DNA of 64,000 bases from Cryobacterium psychrotolerans. GTDB taxonomy: Bacteria; Actinomycetota; Actinomycetes; Actinomycetales; Microbacteriaceae. The notes under the pieces were generated by a model. It searched no databases. It saw only the letters and a program-made list of their open reading frames with translations, and was not told where the DNA came from. The translations under genes and the position numbers were made by a program. The stretch spans positions 20,913-84,912 of the forward strand of contig NZ_FNFU01000012.1 in the NCBI RefSeq assembly GCF_900101115.1. The letters run 5' to 3'. Below, in pieces: positions 36,184 to 45,267 of the stretch. The first letter of the stretch is position 1; every line of letters starts with the position of its first letter.

Positions 36184-36783
36184 ATGGCAACGCCGAACAC
36201 CGATCCTTCCGCCACGCCGAGCAATTGGAACCTGCCTAACGTGATCACGGTCATTCGCATCCTGATGGCCCCCGTGTTCTTCTGGATGCTCCTGGCCGAC
36301 GCCGGTCAGCACGGCTCGCTGCGCTGGGCCGCTGCCGTGGTCTTCATCGTCGCGATCGCGACCGACGGCATCGATGGTGCCATCGCCCGTCGCCGCAACC
36401 TCGTCACCGACCTCGGCAAGCTGCTGGACCCGATCGCGGACAAGGTGCTCACCGGCGGGGCGCTCGTCTGCCTGTCCATCCTCGGAGAGCTGTGGTGGTG
36501 GGTCACGATCGTGATCCTGGTGCGCGAGATCGGCATCACCGTGTTCCGGTTCGTCATGCTCCGCGACCACGTCATCCCTGCCTCCCGCGGCGGGAAGCTC
36601 AAGACCGTCACGCAAGCCGTCGCGATTTCGCTCGCGCTGCTCCCGCTCTGGCTGGTCGTGGGCGAGTGGGTGTACTGGGTCAACTGGACCGCCATGGCGC
36701 TCGCCCTCATCCTCACCGTCGTGACCGGCGTCGACTACCTCGCGGCCGGCTGGCGCGAGCGCCGGAAGCGCCGCCATGCCTGA
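36184..36783 (+). CDS. pgsA: CDP-diacylglycerol-glycerol-3-phosphate 3-phosphatidyltransferase
   Basis: The 199-residue membrane enzyme makes phosphatidylglycerophosphate. The CDP-alcohol transferase motif D-x2-DG-x2-AR-x8-G-x3-D-x3-D is intact (TDGIDGAIARRRNLVTDLG, then KLLDPIADK), with several hydrophobic helices. It is coupled to ftsK upstream and overlaps cinA by 8 bp. Confidence 0.94.
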   Translation: MATPNTDPSATPSNWNLPNVITVIRILMAPVFFWMLLADAGQHGSLRWAAAVVFIVAIATDGIDGAIARRRNLVTDLGKLLDPIADKVLTGGALVCLSILGELWWWVTIVILVREIGITVFRFVMLRDHVIPASRGGKLKTVTQAVAISLALLPLWLVVGEWVYWVNWTAMALALILTVVTGVDYLAAGWRERRKRRHA

Positions 36784-37327
36784 CCTCCCGGCCGCCGGCC
36801 CCGCCTCCCCGCAGGCCCGGGATGCCGACAGCGCCGATGCCGCGGCCCTCCTGATTGCGGAGCTCACGGCCCGGCACCTCACCATCGCGGTGGCGGAGTC
36901 GCTCACCGGCGGCCTGCTGGTGGCCGAACTCGTTCGCATCCCCGGCGCATCCGTCGTCGTCAATGGGGGAGTGGTGGCCTACCAGACCGAACTCAAGCAC
37001 CGCCTCCTCGCGGTGGACAGCAGCATCCTCAACGTGCACGGACCCGTGCACCCCGATGTGGCCATGCAGATGGCGATCGGTGTGCGCACGCACCTCGCCG
37101 TCGGCGGTGAGCGGGCCGACATTGGCGTTTCTACGACCGGGGTGGCCGGCCCGGATGCCACGGAGGGGCACGCGCCGGGCACGGTGTACATCGGCCTGTC
37201 GCAGGGCTCCGGGTCCTGGGTGATCCCGCTTCGTCTCGCCGGCGACCGCGACGCGGTTCGCGCGCAGGCCGTCGTGCGCGCCGTCCAGGCCGTGCGTGAA
37301 CTACTCGGCCGGGACCCGTCGGAATAG
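36776..37327 (+). CDS. cinA: CinA-family protein (nicotinamide-nucleotide amidase, PncC type)
   Basis: 183 residues corresponding to the CinA C-terminal domain only (VAESLTGGLLVAELVRIPGA; NGGVVAYQTELKHRLL; STTGVAGPDATEGHAPGTVY). Such stand-alone domains deamidate nicotinamide mononucleotide for NAD recycling. The N-terminal molybdopterin-like half of full CinA is absent, which is normal for this group. It lies in the conserved pgsA-cinA-clgR order. Confidence 0.92.
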   Translation: MPDLPAAGPASPQARDADSADAAALLIAELTARHLTIAVAESLTGGLLVAELVRIPGASVVVNGGVVAYQTELKHRLLAVDSSILNVHGPVHPDVAMQMAIGVRTHLAVGGERADIGVSTTGVAGPDATEGHAPGTVYIGLSQGSGSWVIPLRLAGDRDAVRAQAVVRAVQAVRELLGRDPSE

Positions 37328-37511
37328 TTCCGCGGAGGGCGTGGTTACAGTCACAAGATTCCCGAGGCCACGGCAGGACATTCACAAGGAAAGTCCAGTG
37401 ACCGAGGGTACTCTGGGAGTGTCGGACGGTTGCGGTAACGTAGGCCATCCGCCACCACGAACCCGATCGTGATGGGCACAGTGAGCACAGTTGCATGAGA
37501 AGGAGGTTCCG
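37328..37511 (+). promoter_or_regulatory. Upstream region of clgR
   Basis: This 184-bp gap ends in a perfect AAGGAGG ribosome site (37500-37506) 5 nt before the ATG. TAACGT near 37436-37441 is a possible -10. No confident ClgR-box (CGCxxxxxGCG type) was found by eye, although ClgR proteins often control themselves. Confidence 0.3.
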
Positions 37512-37820
37512 ATGATTCTTGTACGTCAGGAAATCGGCGATGTACTCAGGGACTTCCGCCTGCAAAAAGGTCGGACCCTTCGCCAGGTAGCCAGCAAGGC
37601 CAGCGTGGCCCTGGGGTATCTCAGCGAAGTCGAGCGTGGTCAGAAGGAAGCTTCTTCTGAGATTCTCGCTTCCGTAGCAGACGCGCTTGACACCCCGATC
37701 TCGGTCATCATGCGTGAAGTCGGCGATCGCCTCGCCGTGATCGAAGGCCTCGAACCGTTCCCGGACACCATCCCCGACGAATTCGTTTCGACCTTCGACT
37801 CCACCATCATGGCCCGCTAG
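37512..37820 (+). CDS. clgR: ClgR-like XRE-family transcriptional activator
   Basis: 102 residues with a Cro/CI helix-turn-helix (IGDVLRDFRLQKGRTLRQVA; SKASVALGYLSEVERGQKEA; SSEILASVADALDTP), closely matching ClgR. ClgR activates clp protease and other proteostasis genes in corynebacteria, streptomycetes and mycobacteria, and is itself degraded by Clp. The C-terminal VSTFDSTIMAR tail ends in a short non-polar/Ala-like stretch that could be a degradation signal, which is inference. It stands between cinA and DUF3046/recA as in other actinobacteria. Confidence 0.92.
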   Translation: MILVRQEIGDVLRDFRLQKGRTLRQVASKASVALGYLSEVERGQKEASSEILASVADALDTPISVIMREVGDRLAVIEGLEPFPDTIPDEFVSTFDSTIMAR

Positions 37821-37842
37821 AGCGACCGGCGCTGGGCGAGTT

Positions 37843-38067
37843 GTGCGACTGAGTGAGTTCCGCCAGGCCCTGAAAGACGAGTTCGGCGACGCCTACGGCC
37901 GGGTGCTCACCCGAGACCTGGTGCTGACCCCCCTGGGCGGTCGCACGGCCGACCAGGCCCTCGCCGGTGGCACGCCCGCCCGCGATGTCTGGCTCGCGCT
38001 CTGCGTCGAAACGGATGTGCCCAAGAGCCGCTGGTACGGCGCGGGGCTGCCCGCCCCGCACAAGTAG
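37843..38067 (+). CDS. DUF3046 protein
   Basis: 74 residues (MRLSEFRQALKDEFGDAYGR; LTPLGGRTADQAL; DVWLALCVETDVPKSRWYG). This small actinobacterial family almost always lies just before recA; function unknown. GTG start at 37843, with GGGCGAG upstream as a weak ribosome site. Confidence 0.88.
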   Translation: MRLSEFRQALKDEFGDAYGRVLTRDLVLTPLGGRTADQALAGGTPARDVWLALCVETDVPKSRWYGAGLPAPHK

Positions 38068-38083
38068 ACCTCAGCGGGACGAG

Positions 38084-38800
38084 GTGCCGCCCTGGGCAGA
38101 CGCGTTCACCGGGGTTGACGACGCCATAGCGCCCTTCGGCGACCTCCCGGGGCTCGTCGGGATTGCGGTTCGCCTTGTTGAGCGACTGGGCGAGTGGGGA
38201 GTGGGCCTGTTCACCCTGGCCGAAACGGTCTTTCCGCCCATCCCGAGTGAGGTCGTTCTTCCCCTGGCGGGCTTCCTGGCCCAGCAGGGCGAGCTGAGCG
38301 GCGCCCTCCTGGTCGTCACGAGCACGCTGGGCGCTTATCTCGGCGCCCTGCTGCTGTACGGACTCGGGGCGCGCCTCGGGCTCGAGCGCTCCATTCGCTG
38401 GCTGGCGAAACTTCCCCTCGTTGATCGTGACGACTGGGACAGGGCTGCCCGCTGGTTCGGCCGGCACGGTCGATCGGCCGTCTTTTTTGGTCGTCTCGTG
38501 CCGGGGATCAGAAGCCTGGTCTCATTGCCGGCCGGCGCCGAAAGGATGAATCTCACCTCGTTCAGCATCTTCACGATCGCGGGAAGCGGAATCTGGAACA
38601 CCCTCCTGATCCTCCTGGGCGCCGCCCTGGGCACGCAGTACGAGCTGGTGGCCCAGTACGCCCTGTACCTCAACTACGTGCTCTATGCGGCCATTGCCGG
38701 GGTCGTTGTCTGGCTTGTGCTGCGGCGGATGCGAGGACGGCGAGCGGCGAGTGCGCGCGCCGACGACGCGGCGGATGACCCTGGTTCACCGTCCGGGTGA
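38084..38800 (+). CDS. DedA-family membrane protein
   Basis: About 238 residues with the SNARE-associated/DedA signature (ETVFPPIPSEVVLPLAGFLA; STLGAYLGALLLYGLGARLG; FFGRLVPGIRSLVSLPAGAE), four to five membrane segments and a charged C-terminal tail. DedA proteins act in membrane lipid homeostasis, probably as undecaprenyl phosphate or phospholipid flippases. The start is uncertain: GTG 38084 with GGGACGAG upstream is chosen because no in-frame ATG lies near the domain start. It starts 16 bp after DUF3046. Confidence 0.85.
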   Translation: MPPWADAFTGVDDAIAPFGDLPGLVGIAVRLVERLGEWGVGLFTLAETVFPPIPSEVVLPLAGFLAQQGELSGALLVVTSTLGAYLGALLLYGLGARLGLERSIRWLAKLPLVDRDDWDRAARWFGRHGRSAVFFGRLVPGIRSLVSLPAGAERMNLTSFSIFTIAGSGIWNTLLILLGAALGTQYELVAQYALYLNYVLYAAIAGVVVWLVLRRMRGRRAASARADDAADDPGSPSG

Positions 38801-38843
38801 CCGAGTGCGGGCGTGACGCGCCACGCCGCGGGTCGCAGGTTCA

Positions 38844-38872
38844 TCGAATACCTGTTCGGATATTGCTAGGCT
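38844..38872 (+). promoter_or_regulatory. SOS box and promoter of recA
   Basis: TCGAATACCTGTTCGG (38844-38859) matches the actinobacterial LexA box (TCGAACAxxTGTTCGA) with few changes. It overlaps the -35 region of a TAGGCT -10 candidate (38867-38872). The leader would be about 190 nt, ending in GAAGGAG before recA. Confidence 0.75.
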
Positions 38873-39066
38873 CCTCAACAGCAGAAGTCGAAGACGGCTT
38901 ATCCACTTCCGCCGCGATCACCGACCAATGTCGGGGGCCCGGCGTACAGTCGATTTCGTCAACGACAGACCGCACAAGCCTTGTCGACAGGGCGCAATCG
39001 GGGTCTTCCCGGTGAGCCGAACGACAGCCTATAGGCGCCACAACGCATGACCGAAGGAGAACGACA

Positions 39067-40179
39067 ATGGCATCAGCAGCAGATCGCGAGAAGGCCCTGG
39101 AAGCGGCACTCGCCCAGATCGACCGCCAGTTCGGCAAGGGCTCCGTCATGCGTCTGGGCAGTGACGAGCGCGCGCCCGTCGAAACCATCTCCACGGGGTC
39201 GATCGCCCTGGACGTCGCGCTCGGCATAGGCGGCCTGCCCCGCGGCCGCATCGTCGAGATCTACGGTCCTGAATCGTCCGGTAAGACCACACTCACCCTC
39301 CACGCCATCGCCAACGCCCAGAAGGGCGGCGGTATCGCGGCTTTCATCGACGCCGAACACGCGCTCGACCCGGAGTACGCCAGGAAGCTCGGCGTCGACA
39401 TCGACGCGCTCCTCGTCTCCCAGCCCGACACGGGCGAGCAGGCCCTCGAGATCGCGGACATGCTCGTCCGCAGCGGGTCGATCGACCTGATCGTCATCGA
39501 CTCCGTCGCGGCGCTCGTGCCTCGCGCCGAGATCGAGGGCGAAATGGGAGACTCGCACGTCGGCCTCCAGGCTCGGCTGATGTCCCAGGCCCTGCGCAAG
39601 CTCACCGGTGGGCTCAGCCAGACCAACACCACCATGATCTTCATCAACCAGTTGCGCGAGAAGATCGGCGTGTTCTTCGGCAGCCCGGAAACCACCGCCG
39701 GCGGCAAGGCGCTCAAGTTCTACGCCTCGGTGCGCCTCGACATCCGCCGGATCGAAACCCTGAAGGACGGCACCGAGGCCGTCGGTAACCGCACGAGGGT
39801 CAAGGTCGTCAAGAACAAGATGGCCCCGCCCTTCAAGCAGGCCGAATTCGACATCATCTACGGGGTCGGCATCTCCCGAGAGGGCAGCCTGATCGACTTC
39901 GGAGTGGACCAGGGCATCGTCAAGAAGTCCGGCGCCTGGTACACCTACGACGGAGACCAGCTCGGCCAGGGCAAGGAGAACTCGCGCAACTTCCTGCTCA
40001 AGAACCCGGACATGGCCAACGACATCGAGAAGAAGATCCTCATCAAGCTCGGTGTCGGCCCGGAGGGCATCGCCGCAGCCAAGGCCGCCAAGGACGCCGC
40101 CACGGCAGCCGCAGCCGCCGAGGGCGGCGCCAAGGTCGAGTCCATCCAGACGAAGCTCAGCGCCCGCAAGGGCGCCTAG
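39067..40179 (+). CDS. recA: Recombinase RecA
   Basis: 370 residues with Walker [10 protein letters not shown], the MAW motif [19 protein letters not shown], Walker [13 protein letters not shown], and L2 loop [19 protein letters not shown]. It does strand exchange and stimulates LexA self-cleavage (lexA is at 52183). The C-terminus is Ala/Lys-rich rather than acidic. No intein is present, unlike some mycobacterial recA genes. AAGGAG precedes the ATG. Confidence 0.99.
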   Translation: MASAADREKALEAALAQIDRQFGKGSVMRLGSDERAPVETISTGSIALDVALGIGGLPRGRIVEIYGPESSGKTTLTLHAIANAQKGGGIAAFIDAEHALDPEYARKLGVDIDALLVSQPDTGEQALEIADMLVRSGSIDLIVIDSVAALVPRAEIEGEMGDSHVGLQARLMSQALRKLTGGLSQTNTTMIFINQLREKIGVFFGSPETTAGGKALKFYASVRLDIRRIETLKDGTEAVGNRTRVKVVKNKMAPPFKQAEFDIIYGVGISREGSLIDFGVDQGIVKKSGAWYTYDGDQLGQGKENSRNFLLKNPDMANDIEKKILIKLGVGPEGIAAAKAAKDAATAAAAAEGGAKVESIQTKLSARKGA

Positions 40180-40214
40180 CCCCGGCCCACGGCGCTGCAC
40201 GGCCCCGGCCACTG

Positions 40215-40236
40215 CACGGCACGGCACGGCACGGCA
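40215..40236. repeat. CACGG pentanucleotide tandem repeat between recA and recX
   Basis: Four perfect CACGG units (40215-40234) plus a partial unit lie in the 91-bp recA-recX gap, a candidate for slippage. Confidence 0.85.
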
Positions 40237-40270
40237 CCGAACGATTCAGCACGAGAGGCAGGTCACGGGC

Positions 40271-40897
40271 GTGGTTCACTTCGAAGCATCAGATTCAGCG
40301 CAGGACGCGGCGCAGGACAGCACGATGGCGCCCGTGACCTACCTCCCCGGGGTCGTCCCGCCGGAAGACCCGGCCGCCGAGCAGGCCGCGCACGACGATG
40401 CGAGCGCGGAGCGCGAACGGGCCGAGAAGGTGCTGCTGCACCGGCTGCGGGGACGGTCGCTGTCCATCTCCGAGGCGCGCACGGTTCTTCGCACGACCGA
40501 CATCGACCAGAACGAGGCCGAGGAGATCATCGAGCGTTTCGCGGAACTCCACTACATCGACGAGGAGAAACTCGCCGAGCAGATCATCCACAGCCACCAC
40601 GAACGCAAGGGCCTCGGTCGAGCCGGGGTGCAGACGGAGATGCGCCGCCGGGGCCTCGACGCCAACCTGATCCTGGAAAAGCTCGAAGAGCTGCCGGACG
40701 ATGAGGCCGAGCGGGCGATCGAGATGGCCATCAAGCGGGTCGGGCAGCTCGAACGATTCGACGAGCAGACAATCGACCGCCGGCTCACCGGCTTCCTCAT
40801 GCGCAAGGGCTACAGCTCCGGCGCCGTGCGGCTGGCCGTGAAGGCGGCGCTGGCGTCCCGGTCCGTCGGCAGACCCACGACCGTACGGTTCCGCTAG
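40271..40897 (+). CDS. recX: Regulatory protein RecX
   Basis: 208 residues with three helical RecX repeats from ~75 onward (LLHRLRGRSLSISEARTVL; FAELHYIDEEKLAEQIIHSH; RRRGLDANLILEKLEE; LTGFLMRKGYSSGAVRLAV). RecX blocks RecA filament growth. The N-terminal ~60 residues are acidic and non-conserved. GTG 40271 has an AGGT-like site 9 nt upstream; ATG 40325 is an alternative. It is co-directional with recA. Confidence 0.92.
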   Translation: MVHFEASDSAQDAAQDSTMAPVTYLPGVVPPEDPAAEQAAHDDASAERERAEKVLLHRLRGRSLSISEARTVLRTTDIDQNEAEEIIERFAELHYIDEEKLAEQIIHSHHERKGLGRAGVQTEMRRRGLDANLILEKLEELPDDEAERAIEMAIKRVGQLERFDEQTIDRRLTGFLMRKGYSSGAVRLAVKAALASRSVGRPTTVRFR

Positions 40898-40903
40898 GCC
40901 CCC

Positions 40904-40942
40904 GGGCCGACGGGCCGATGGGCCGACGGGCTGACGGGCCGG
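40904..40942. repeat. 8-bp tandem repeat (GGGCCGAC) between recX and miaB
   Basis: Units GGGCCGAC, GGGCCGAT, GGGCCGAC, GGGCTGAC and partial GGGCCGG run from 7 bp after the recX stop. A TAAACT box follows at 40987-40992, 10 nt before the miaB ATG. Confidence 0.85.
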
Positions 40943-41001
40943 AGAGTGCCGGATCCGGCTGGCGCGCGGCATCCGCCCCGCAAACGTAAACTAGACCCAC
41001 T

Positions 41002-42624
41002 ATGACCAGCATGACCGCAACACCCGCCCGTGCCACGACGCCCTCCACCGGGCCGACCGTGATCGCCCCGTCCGAGGCCGCCATCGATGCGGATGGCCGC
41101 GCGCGCAGCTATGAGGTGCGCACCTTCGGCTGCCAGATGAACGTGCACGACTCTGAGCGGCTCAGCGGCTCCCTCGAGGCGGCCGGCTACGTTCCCGCGA
41201 ACGGCGTCGAAGCGGACATCGTCGTGCTCAATACCTGCGCCGTTCGGGAGAACGCAGACAACAAGCTGTACGGCAACCTCGGCCACCTCGCGTCCGTCAA
41301 GCGCCGCCACGAAGGCATGCAGATCGCCGTCGGCGGCTGCCTGGCCCAGAAGGACAAAGACACCATCCTGGCGAAGGCGCCCTGGGTGGACGTCGTCTTC
41401 GGCACCCACAACATGGGTGCCCTGCCCAGCCTGCTCGAGCGTGCCCGGCACAACGGGGAGGCCCAGCTGGAGATCCTCGAGTCCCTCGAGACGTTCCCGT
41501 CGACCCTGCCCACGAAGCGGGACTCCAGCTACAGCGGCTGGGTGTCCATCTCGGTCGGCTGCAACAACACCTGCACGTTCTGCATCGTCCCGGCGCTGCG
41601 CGGCAAGGAGAAGGACCGCCGTCCGGGGGAGGTCCTCGCGGAGATCCAGGCCCTCGTCGACGACGGCGCCATCGAGGTCACCCTCCTCGGCCAGAACGTC
41701 AACTCCTACGGCGTCGAATTCGGCGACCGGCTCGCATTCGGCAAGCTGCTGCGTGCGGCCGGCCGGATCGAGGGGCTGGAGCGCATCCGTTTCACCAGCC
41801 CGCATCCGGCGGCCTTCACCGACGACGTCATCGACGCCATGGCCGAGACCCCCGCGGTGATGCCCCAGTTGCATATGCCGCTGCAGTCCGGCTCCGACCG
41901 CGTCCTCAAAGCCATGCGCCGCTCCTACCGCTCCACGAAGTTCCTCGGCATCCTCGACCGGGTGCGGGCGCAGATGCCCGGCGCGGCGATCAGTACCGAC
42001 ATCATCGTCGGCTTCCCCGGCGAGACCGAGGAGGATTTCCAGGAGACCCTCCGCGTCGTTGAGTCGGCGCGCTTCGCGACCGCCTTCACCTTCCAGTACT
42101 CGATCCGCCCCGGCACGCCCGCGGCGACCATGGCCGACCAGGTCCCGAAGGCCGTCGTGCAGGAACGCTACGAACGCCTCGCCGCCCTGCAGGAACGCAT
42201 CTCCTGGGAGGAGAACCAGAAGGTCGTCGGCCGCGAGGTCGAGCTCCTCGTCGCCAACGGCGAGGGACGCAAGGACGCCGACACCCACCGGCTCAGCGGG
42301 CGCGCGCCGGACAGCCGGCTCGTGCACTTCAACCTGCCCGACGGATCGCCCCGCCCCCGGCCTGGAGACATGGTCACCGTCACGGTCACCGAGGCGTTCC
42401 CGTTCCACCTGATCGCCGACTCCGCCGACTCCGCCCCGCTCCGCATCCGCCGCACCATCGCCGGGGACGCGTGGGACCGGCTCGAGGCCGAATCCTGCGG
42501 GGTGCCGGCGTCGCATGGCGCGGACAGTGCCGCCGGGCCGGTGTCGCTCGGACTGCCGACCCTGCGACCGGGCAGCGGCTCCGCCACCATTCCGATCTAC
42601 GACGTCACCGACGGAGAGCGCTGA
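41002..42624 (+). CDS. miaB: tRNA-2-methylthio-N6-dimethylallyladenosine synthase
   Basis: The 540-residue radical-SAM methylthiotransferase modifies A37 of tRNAs after MiaA. N-terminal UPF0004 cysteines lie in [30 protein letters not shown] and [10 protein letters not shown]. The radical-SAM cluster is [11 protein letters not shown], followed by a TRAM domain (~380-455). The C-terminal ~70 residues are an Ala/Ser-rich extension, longer than in E. coli. The first ~35 residues are also extra. miaA follows after 5 bp. Confidence 0.97.
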   Translation: MTSMTATPARATTPSTGPTVIAPSEAAIDADGRARSYEVRTFGCQMNVHDSERLSGSLEAAGYVPANGVEADIVVLNTCAVRENADNKLYGNLGHLASVKRRHEGMQIAVGGCLAQKDKDTILAKAPWVDVVFGTHNMGALPSLLERARHNGEAQLEILESLETFPSTLPTKRDSSYSGWVSISVGCNNTCTFCIVPALRGKEKDRRPGEVLAEIQALVDDGAIEVTLLGQNVNSYGVEFGDRLAFGKLLRAAGRIEGLERIRFTSPHPAAFTDDVIDAMAETPAVMPQLHMPLQSGSDRVLKAMRRSYRSTKFLGILDRVRAQMPGAAISTDIIVGFPGETEEDFQETLRVVESARFATAFTFQYSIRPGTPAATMADQVPKAVVQERYERLAALQERISWEENQKVVGREVELLVANGEGRKDADTHRLSGRAPDSRLVHFNLPDGSPRPRPGDMVTVTVTEAFPFHLIADSADSAPLRIRRTIAGDAWDRLEAESCGVPASHGADSAAGPVSLGLPTLRPGSGSATIPIYDVTDGER

Positions 42625-42629
42625 CGCCC

Positions 42630-43547
42630 GTGCTCGTCGTCATCGTCGGGCCGACCGGCACCGGCAAATCCGAGCTGTCACTCGACCTGGCCGAGCGCCT
42701 TGCCGCCCGCGGACAGCCCGCGGAGATCGTCAACGCCGACGCCATGCAGCTCTACCGAGGCATGGACATCGGCACGGCGAAGCTTCCGGTGGCCGAGCGG
42801 CGCGGCATCCCGCACCACCTGCTCGACGTGCTCGCCGTCACCGACGAAGCCACGGTAGCCAACTACCAGCGGGATGCCCGGGCGGCCATCGACGAGATCT
42901 CCGCGCGCGGCGCCGTGCCGATCCTCGTCGGCGGCTCCGGGCTCTACATCTCCTCCGTCGTATACGACTTCCAGTTTCCCGGCACCGACCCCGCTCTCCG
43001 GGCCCGGCTCGAGGGGGAGCTGGCCGAGCAGGGGCCCGGCACCCTGTACGGCAGGCTGAAGGCCGTCGATCCGGAGGCCGCGGCCAGGATCGGCCCGAGC
43101 AACGGCCGCCGAATCGTGCGAGCCCTCGAAGTGGTTGAACTCACTGGGGCGCCGCATCGCGCCGCCCTGCCCGGCGAAGCGGTCTACTGGCGGCCGGCGG
43201 TCACCGTGGGTCTGCGGATGCCGCGTGAGGAACTCACCCAGCGCCTGGACGCACGCGTCGAAACCATGTGGGCCGACGGGCTCGTCGAGGAGGCGGAAAG
43301 GCTCATCCCGTGCGGAATCGAGACGGGCGTGACGGCCAGCCGCGCCATCGGCTACGCCCAGGCCCTCGGCCAGCTGCACGGCACCCTCACCCGCGGGGAA
43401 GCCATCGAGACCACGCAGCAGTTCACCCGCCGCTACGCGAGGAGGCAGGTGAGCTGGTTCAAGCGCGACCCGCACACCCACTGGATCGACGCGCGGGCCG
43501 CCGACCGGTCGGAGCAGGCGCTGGGCCGCGTGGACCCGGCCACCTGA
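42630..43547 (+). CDS. miaA: tRNA dimethylallyltransferase
   Basis: The 305-residue enzyme adds the dimethylallyl group to tRNA A37, the substrate step before MiaB. P-loop [45 protein letters not shown] and the C-terminal [15 protein letters not shown] are present. The GTG at 42630 follows GGAGAGCG and sits 5 bp after miaB. Confidence 0.96.
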   Translation: MLVVIVGPTGTGKSELSLDLAERLAARGQPAEIVNADAMQLYRGMDIGTAKLPVAERRGIPHHLLDVLAVTDEATVANYQRDARAAIDEISARGAVPILVGGSGLYISSVVYDFQFPGTDPALRARLEGELAEQGPGTLYGRLKAVDPEAAARIGPSNGRRIVRALEVVELTGAPHRAALPGEAVYWRPAVTVGLRMPREELTQRLDARVETMWADGLVEEAERLIPCGIETGVTASRAIGYAQALGQLHGTLTRGEAIETTQQFTRRYARRQVSWFKRDPHTHWIDARAADRSEQALGRVDPAT

Positions 43548-43570
43548 AGTCGCCCCTGAACCGGGCCGCC

Positions 43571-43576
43571 TAAACT
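43571..43576 (+). promoter_or_regulatory. -10 box TAAACT of dapF
   Basis: TAAACT ends 7 nt before the ATG at 43583, which would be +1 of a leaderless mRNA. The same hexamer with the same spacing precedes hisB. Confidence 0.6.
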
Positions 43577-43582
43577 GGCCTG

Positions 43583-44464
43583 ATGGGCATCGATCTCAAC
43601 TTCACCAAGGGCCAGGGCACTGGCAACGACTTCGTTCTCTTCGCCGACCCGGACGGGCTGATCGAGCTCACCCCGGAGCAGATCCGCGCCGTCTGCGACC
43701 GCCAGTTCGGCATCGGCGGCGATGGCATCATCCGCGCGGTCCGGTCGCGTAGCCTCCCCGACGGCGCCGCCGCGCTGGCCGAAGACGACCAGGCCGAATG
43801 GTTCATGGACTACTGGAACGCGGACGGAACGGTGTCGGAGATGTGCGGCAACGGCATCCGGGTCTACGCGCTCTATCTCGTCGAGCAGGGGCTCGCACAG
43901 CTGGCCCCCGGCGAGACCCTCGCCATCGGAACGCGCGGGGGAGTGCGCGACCTGCAGCGGAACCAGTCGGGTTTCCAGGTCGACCTCGGGCGTTGGAGGC
44001 TCGCCGGGGGCGAACCCCTCGTGCGCGCGAAGAACCTGGCCGTGGCCCGCCCGGGCCTCGGCATCAACGTCGGCAACCCGCACGTCGTGGTCGCCCTCGC
44101 CGACTTCGACGAACTCGAGGCGGCCGACCTCGGCTACATCCCGCAACTCGACCCGGAACCGGTCGGCGGCACCAACGTCGAGTTCGTCGTCCCGCACGAC
44201 CCGCTCGTCGTCGACGGTGTCGGCCGGATCCGGATGCGCGTGCACGAGCGCGGCAGCGGGGAGACGCTCTCCTGCGGCACCGGTGCCGTGGCCGCCGCGC
44301 TGGCCACCCGGCACTGGGCCGGCGCCGGCGCCCCCAACCAATGGCGCGTCGAGGTGCCCGGCGGCGTGCTCGGCGTGCGGATGTTCCCGGCCGAGGACGG
44401 CGAGCACGCGTCCCTCTCCGGGCCTGCCGTACTCGTCTTCGACGGGGTCTTCAGCCTCGGCTAA
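43583..44464 (+). CDS. dapF: Diaminopimelate epimerase
   Basis: The 293-residue enzyme converts LL- to meso-diaminopimelate for peptidoglycan and lysine. Both catalytic cysteines are visible ([14 protein letters not shown] and [13 protein letters not shown]), with [15 protein letters not shown] at the start and [11 protein letters not shown] in the middle. It completes a set of three dap genes in the window (dapB, dapA, dapF). Confidence 0.97.
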   Translation: MGIDLNFTKGQGTGNDFVLFADPDGLIELTPEQIRAVCDRQFGIGGDGIIRAVRSRSLPDGAAALAEDDQAEWFMDYWNADGTVSEMCGNGIRVYALYLVEQGLAQLAPGETLAIGTRGGVRDLQRNQSGFQVDLGRWRLAGGEPLVRAKNLAVARPGLGINVGNPHVVVALADFDELEAADLGYIPQLDPEPVGGTNVEFVVPHDPLVVDGVGRIRMRVHERGSGETLSCGTGAVAAALATRHWAGAGAPNQWRVEVPGGVLGVRMFPAEDGEHASLSGPAVLVFDGVFSLG

Positions 44465-44488
44465 GCGACTGTTGGGGTCCAGCGAAGT

Positions 44489-44579
44489 GAGAGTCGCCGT
44501 TTGTGCCGAGAATCGCCGGTAGAACGGCGACTCTCGGCGGAAACGGCGACTCTCGGCGGAAACGGCGATTGTCGACGGC
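44489..44579. repeat. Composite hairpin plus 19-bp tandem repeat (element D)
   Basis: GAGAGTCGCCGTT (44489-44501) pairs perfectly with AACGGCGACTCTC (44523-44535). The right arm is the first of three 19-bp tandem units AACGGCGACTCTCGGCGGA (44523-44541, 44542-44560, diverged 44561-44579). It fills the convergent gap between dapF (ends 44464) and the methyltransferase gene (ends 44593). Confidence 0.9.
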
Positions 44580-44592
44580 AGACGGCGGCGGG

Positions 44593-45225
44593 TTAAGCGC
44601 CGGCGCCGGGCGCCGGCTCGCGCCGCTTCACCTGCAGCACCCGGAAACCCTTGCTGGTCGCGGTCCGGGCAACGGTGTACTCGGCGGGCAGGTCGCCCTC
44701 GAGCCAGCGGTGGAGCGAATCAGAACCGAGGTTGCGCTGCACGACGAGCCAGGCATCCGCGTCGGTTTCAAGGCGGGGAAGCCAGGCCCGCAGCAGCGCG
44801 TGGAGTTCGCTCTTGCCCACCCGGATCGGCGGGTTGGACCAGATCGAGCGGAACATCACGTCGGCCGGAACATCGGCGGGCAGCACGGCCTTCACGTTCG
44901 TCAGGCCGAGCGCGGCCGCGTTCATCCGAACCAGCTCCAGCGCCCGCTCGTTCACGTCCACAGCCCACACGCTGGCGTGCGGGGAGCTCAGGGCCAGGTG
45001 CAGGGCAATCGGGCCCCAGCCGCAGCCGAGGTCGAGGAAGTTTCCCCCGGGCGGCGGCGTCGGCGTGTTCGCCAGCAGGACCTGGGTGCCGGTATCGATG
45101 TGGTCGGGGCTGAAGACAGCGTTCGCCGTGGTGACCTCGTACGGGTGCCCGGCCAGTTCCACCGTCACCTTTCGCAGTTTCAGCGCGCTGTCGGGCGTTG
45201 CGGAAAAGTAATGCTCTGGTGCCAT
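44593..45225 (-). CDS. Class I methyltransferase, RsmC/RlmG-like
   Basis: 210 residues with the SAM motif FLDLGCGWGPIALHLA and the N6A/N2G-type NPP motif (SNPPIRVGK), matching small RsmC-like rRNA guanine-N2 methyltransferases. Its exact rRNA target is uncertain. It is divergent from hflX, and TACGTT lies 8 nt upstream of its ATG, again suggesting a leaderless mRNA. Confidence 0.88.
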   Translation of the reverse strand: MAPEHYFSATPDSALKLRKVTVELAGHPYEVTTANAVFSPDHIDTGTQVLLANTPTPPPGGNFLDLGCGWGPIALHLALSSPHASVWAVDVNERALELVRMNAAALGLTNVKAVLPADVPADVMFRSIWSNPPIRVGKSELHALLRAWLPRLETDADAWLVVQRNLGSDSLHRWLEGDLPAEYTVARTATSKGFRVLQVKRREPAPGAGA

Positions 45226-45254
45226 AGAAGAGAACGTATCGCTTATGGAGGAAC

Positions 45255-45260
45255 TAGGGT
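45255..45260 (+). promoter_or_regulatory. -10 box TAGGGT of hflX
   Basis: TAGGGT ends 8 nt before the ATG at 45268. A GGAGGAA sequence at 45247-45253 lies upstream of the predicted start of transcription and so would not be in the mRNA. Confidence 0.45.
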
Positions 45261-45267
45261 TAAAGGG

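Noticed and set aside
33312..36260. A 982-codon open frame on the minus strand opposite ftsK
   Set aside because: It is the mirror of a GC-rich gene with strong third-position bias. The translation is Asp/Gly/His/Val-rich without any family motif, and ftsK is certain.
37328..37511. ClgR autoregulatory box upstream of clgR
   Set aside because: No clear CGCxxxxxGCG-type dyad was found.
39067..40179. Intein in recA
   Set aside because: The 370-residue frame is uninterrupted and of normal length.
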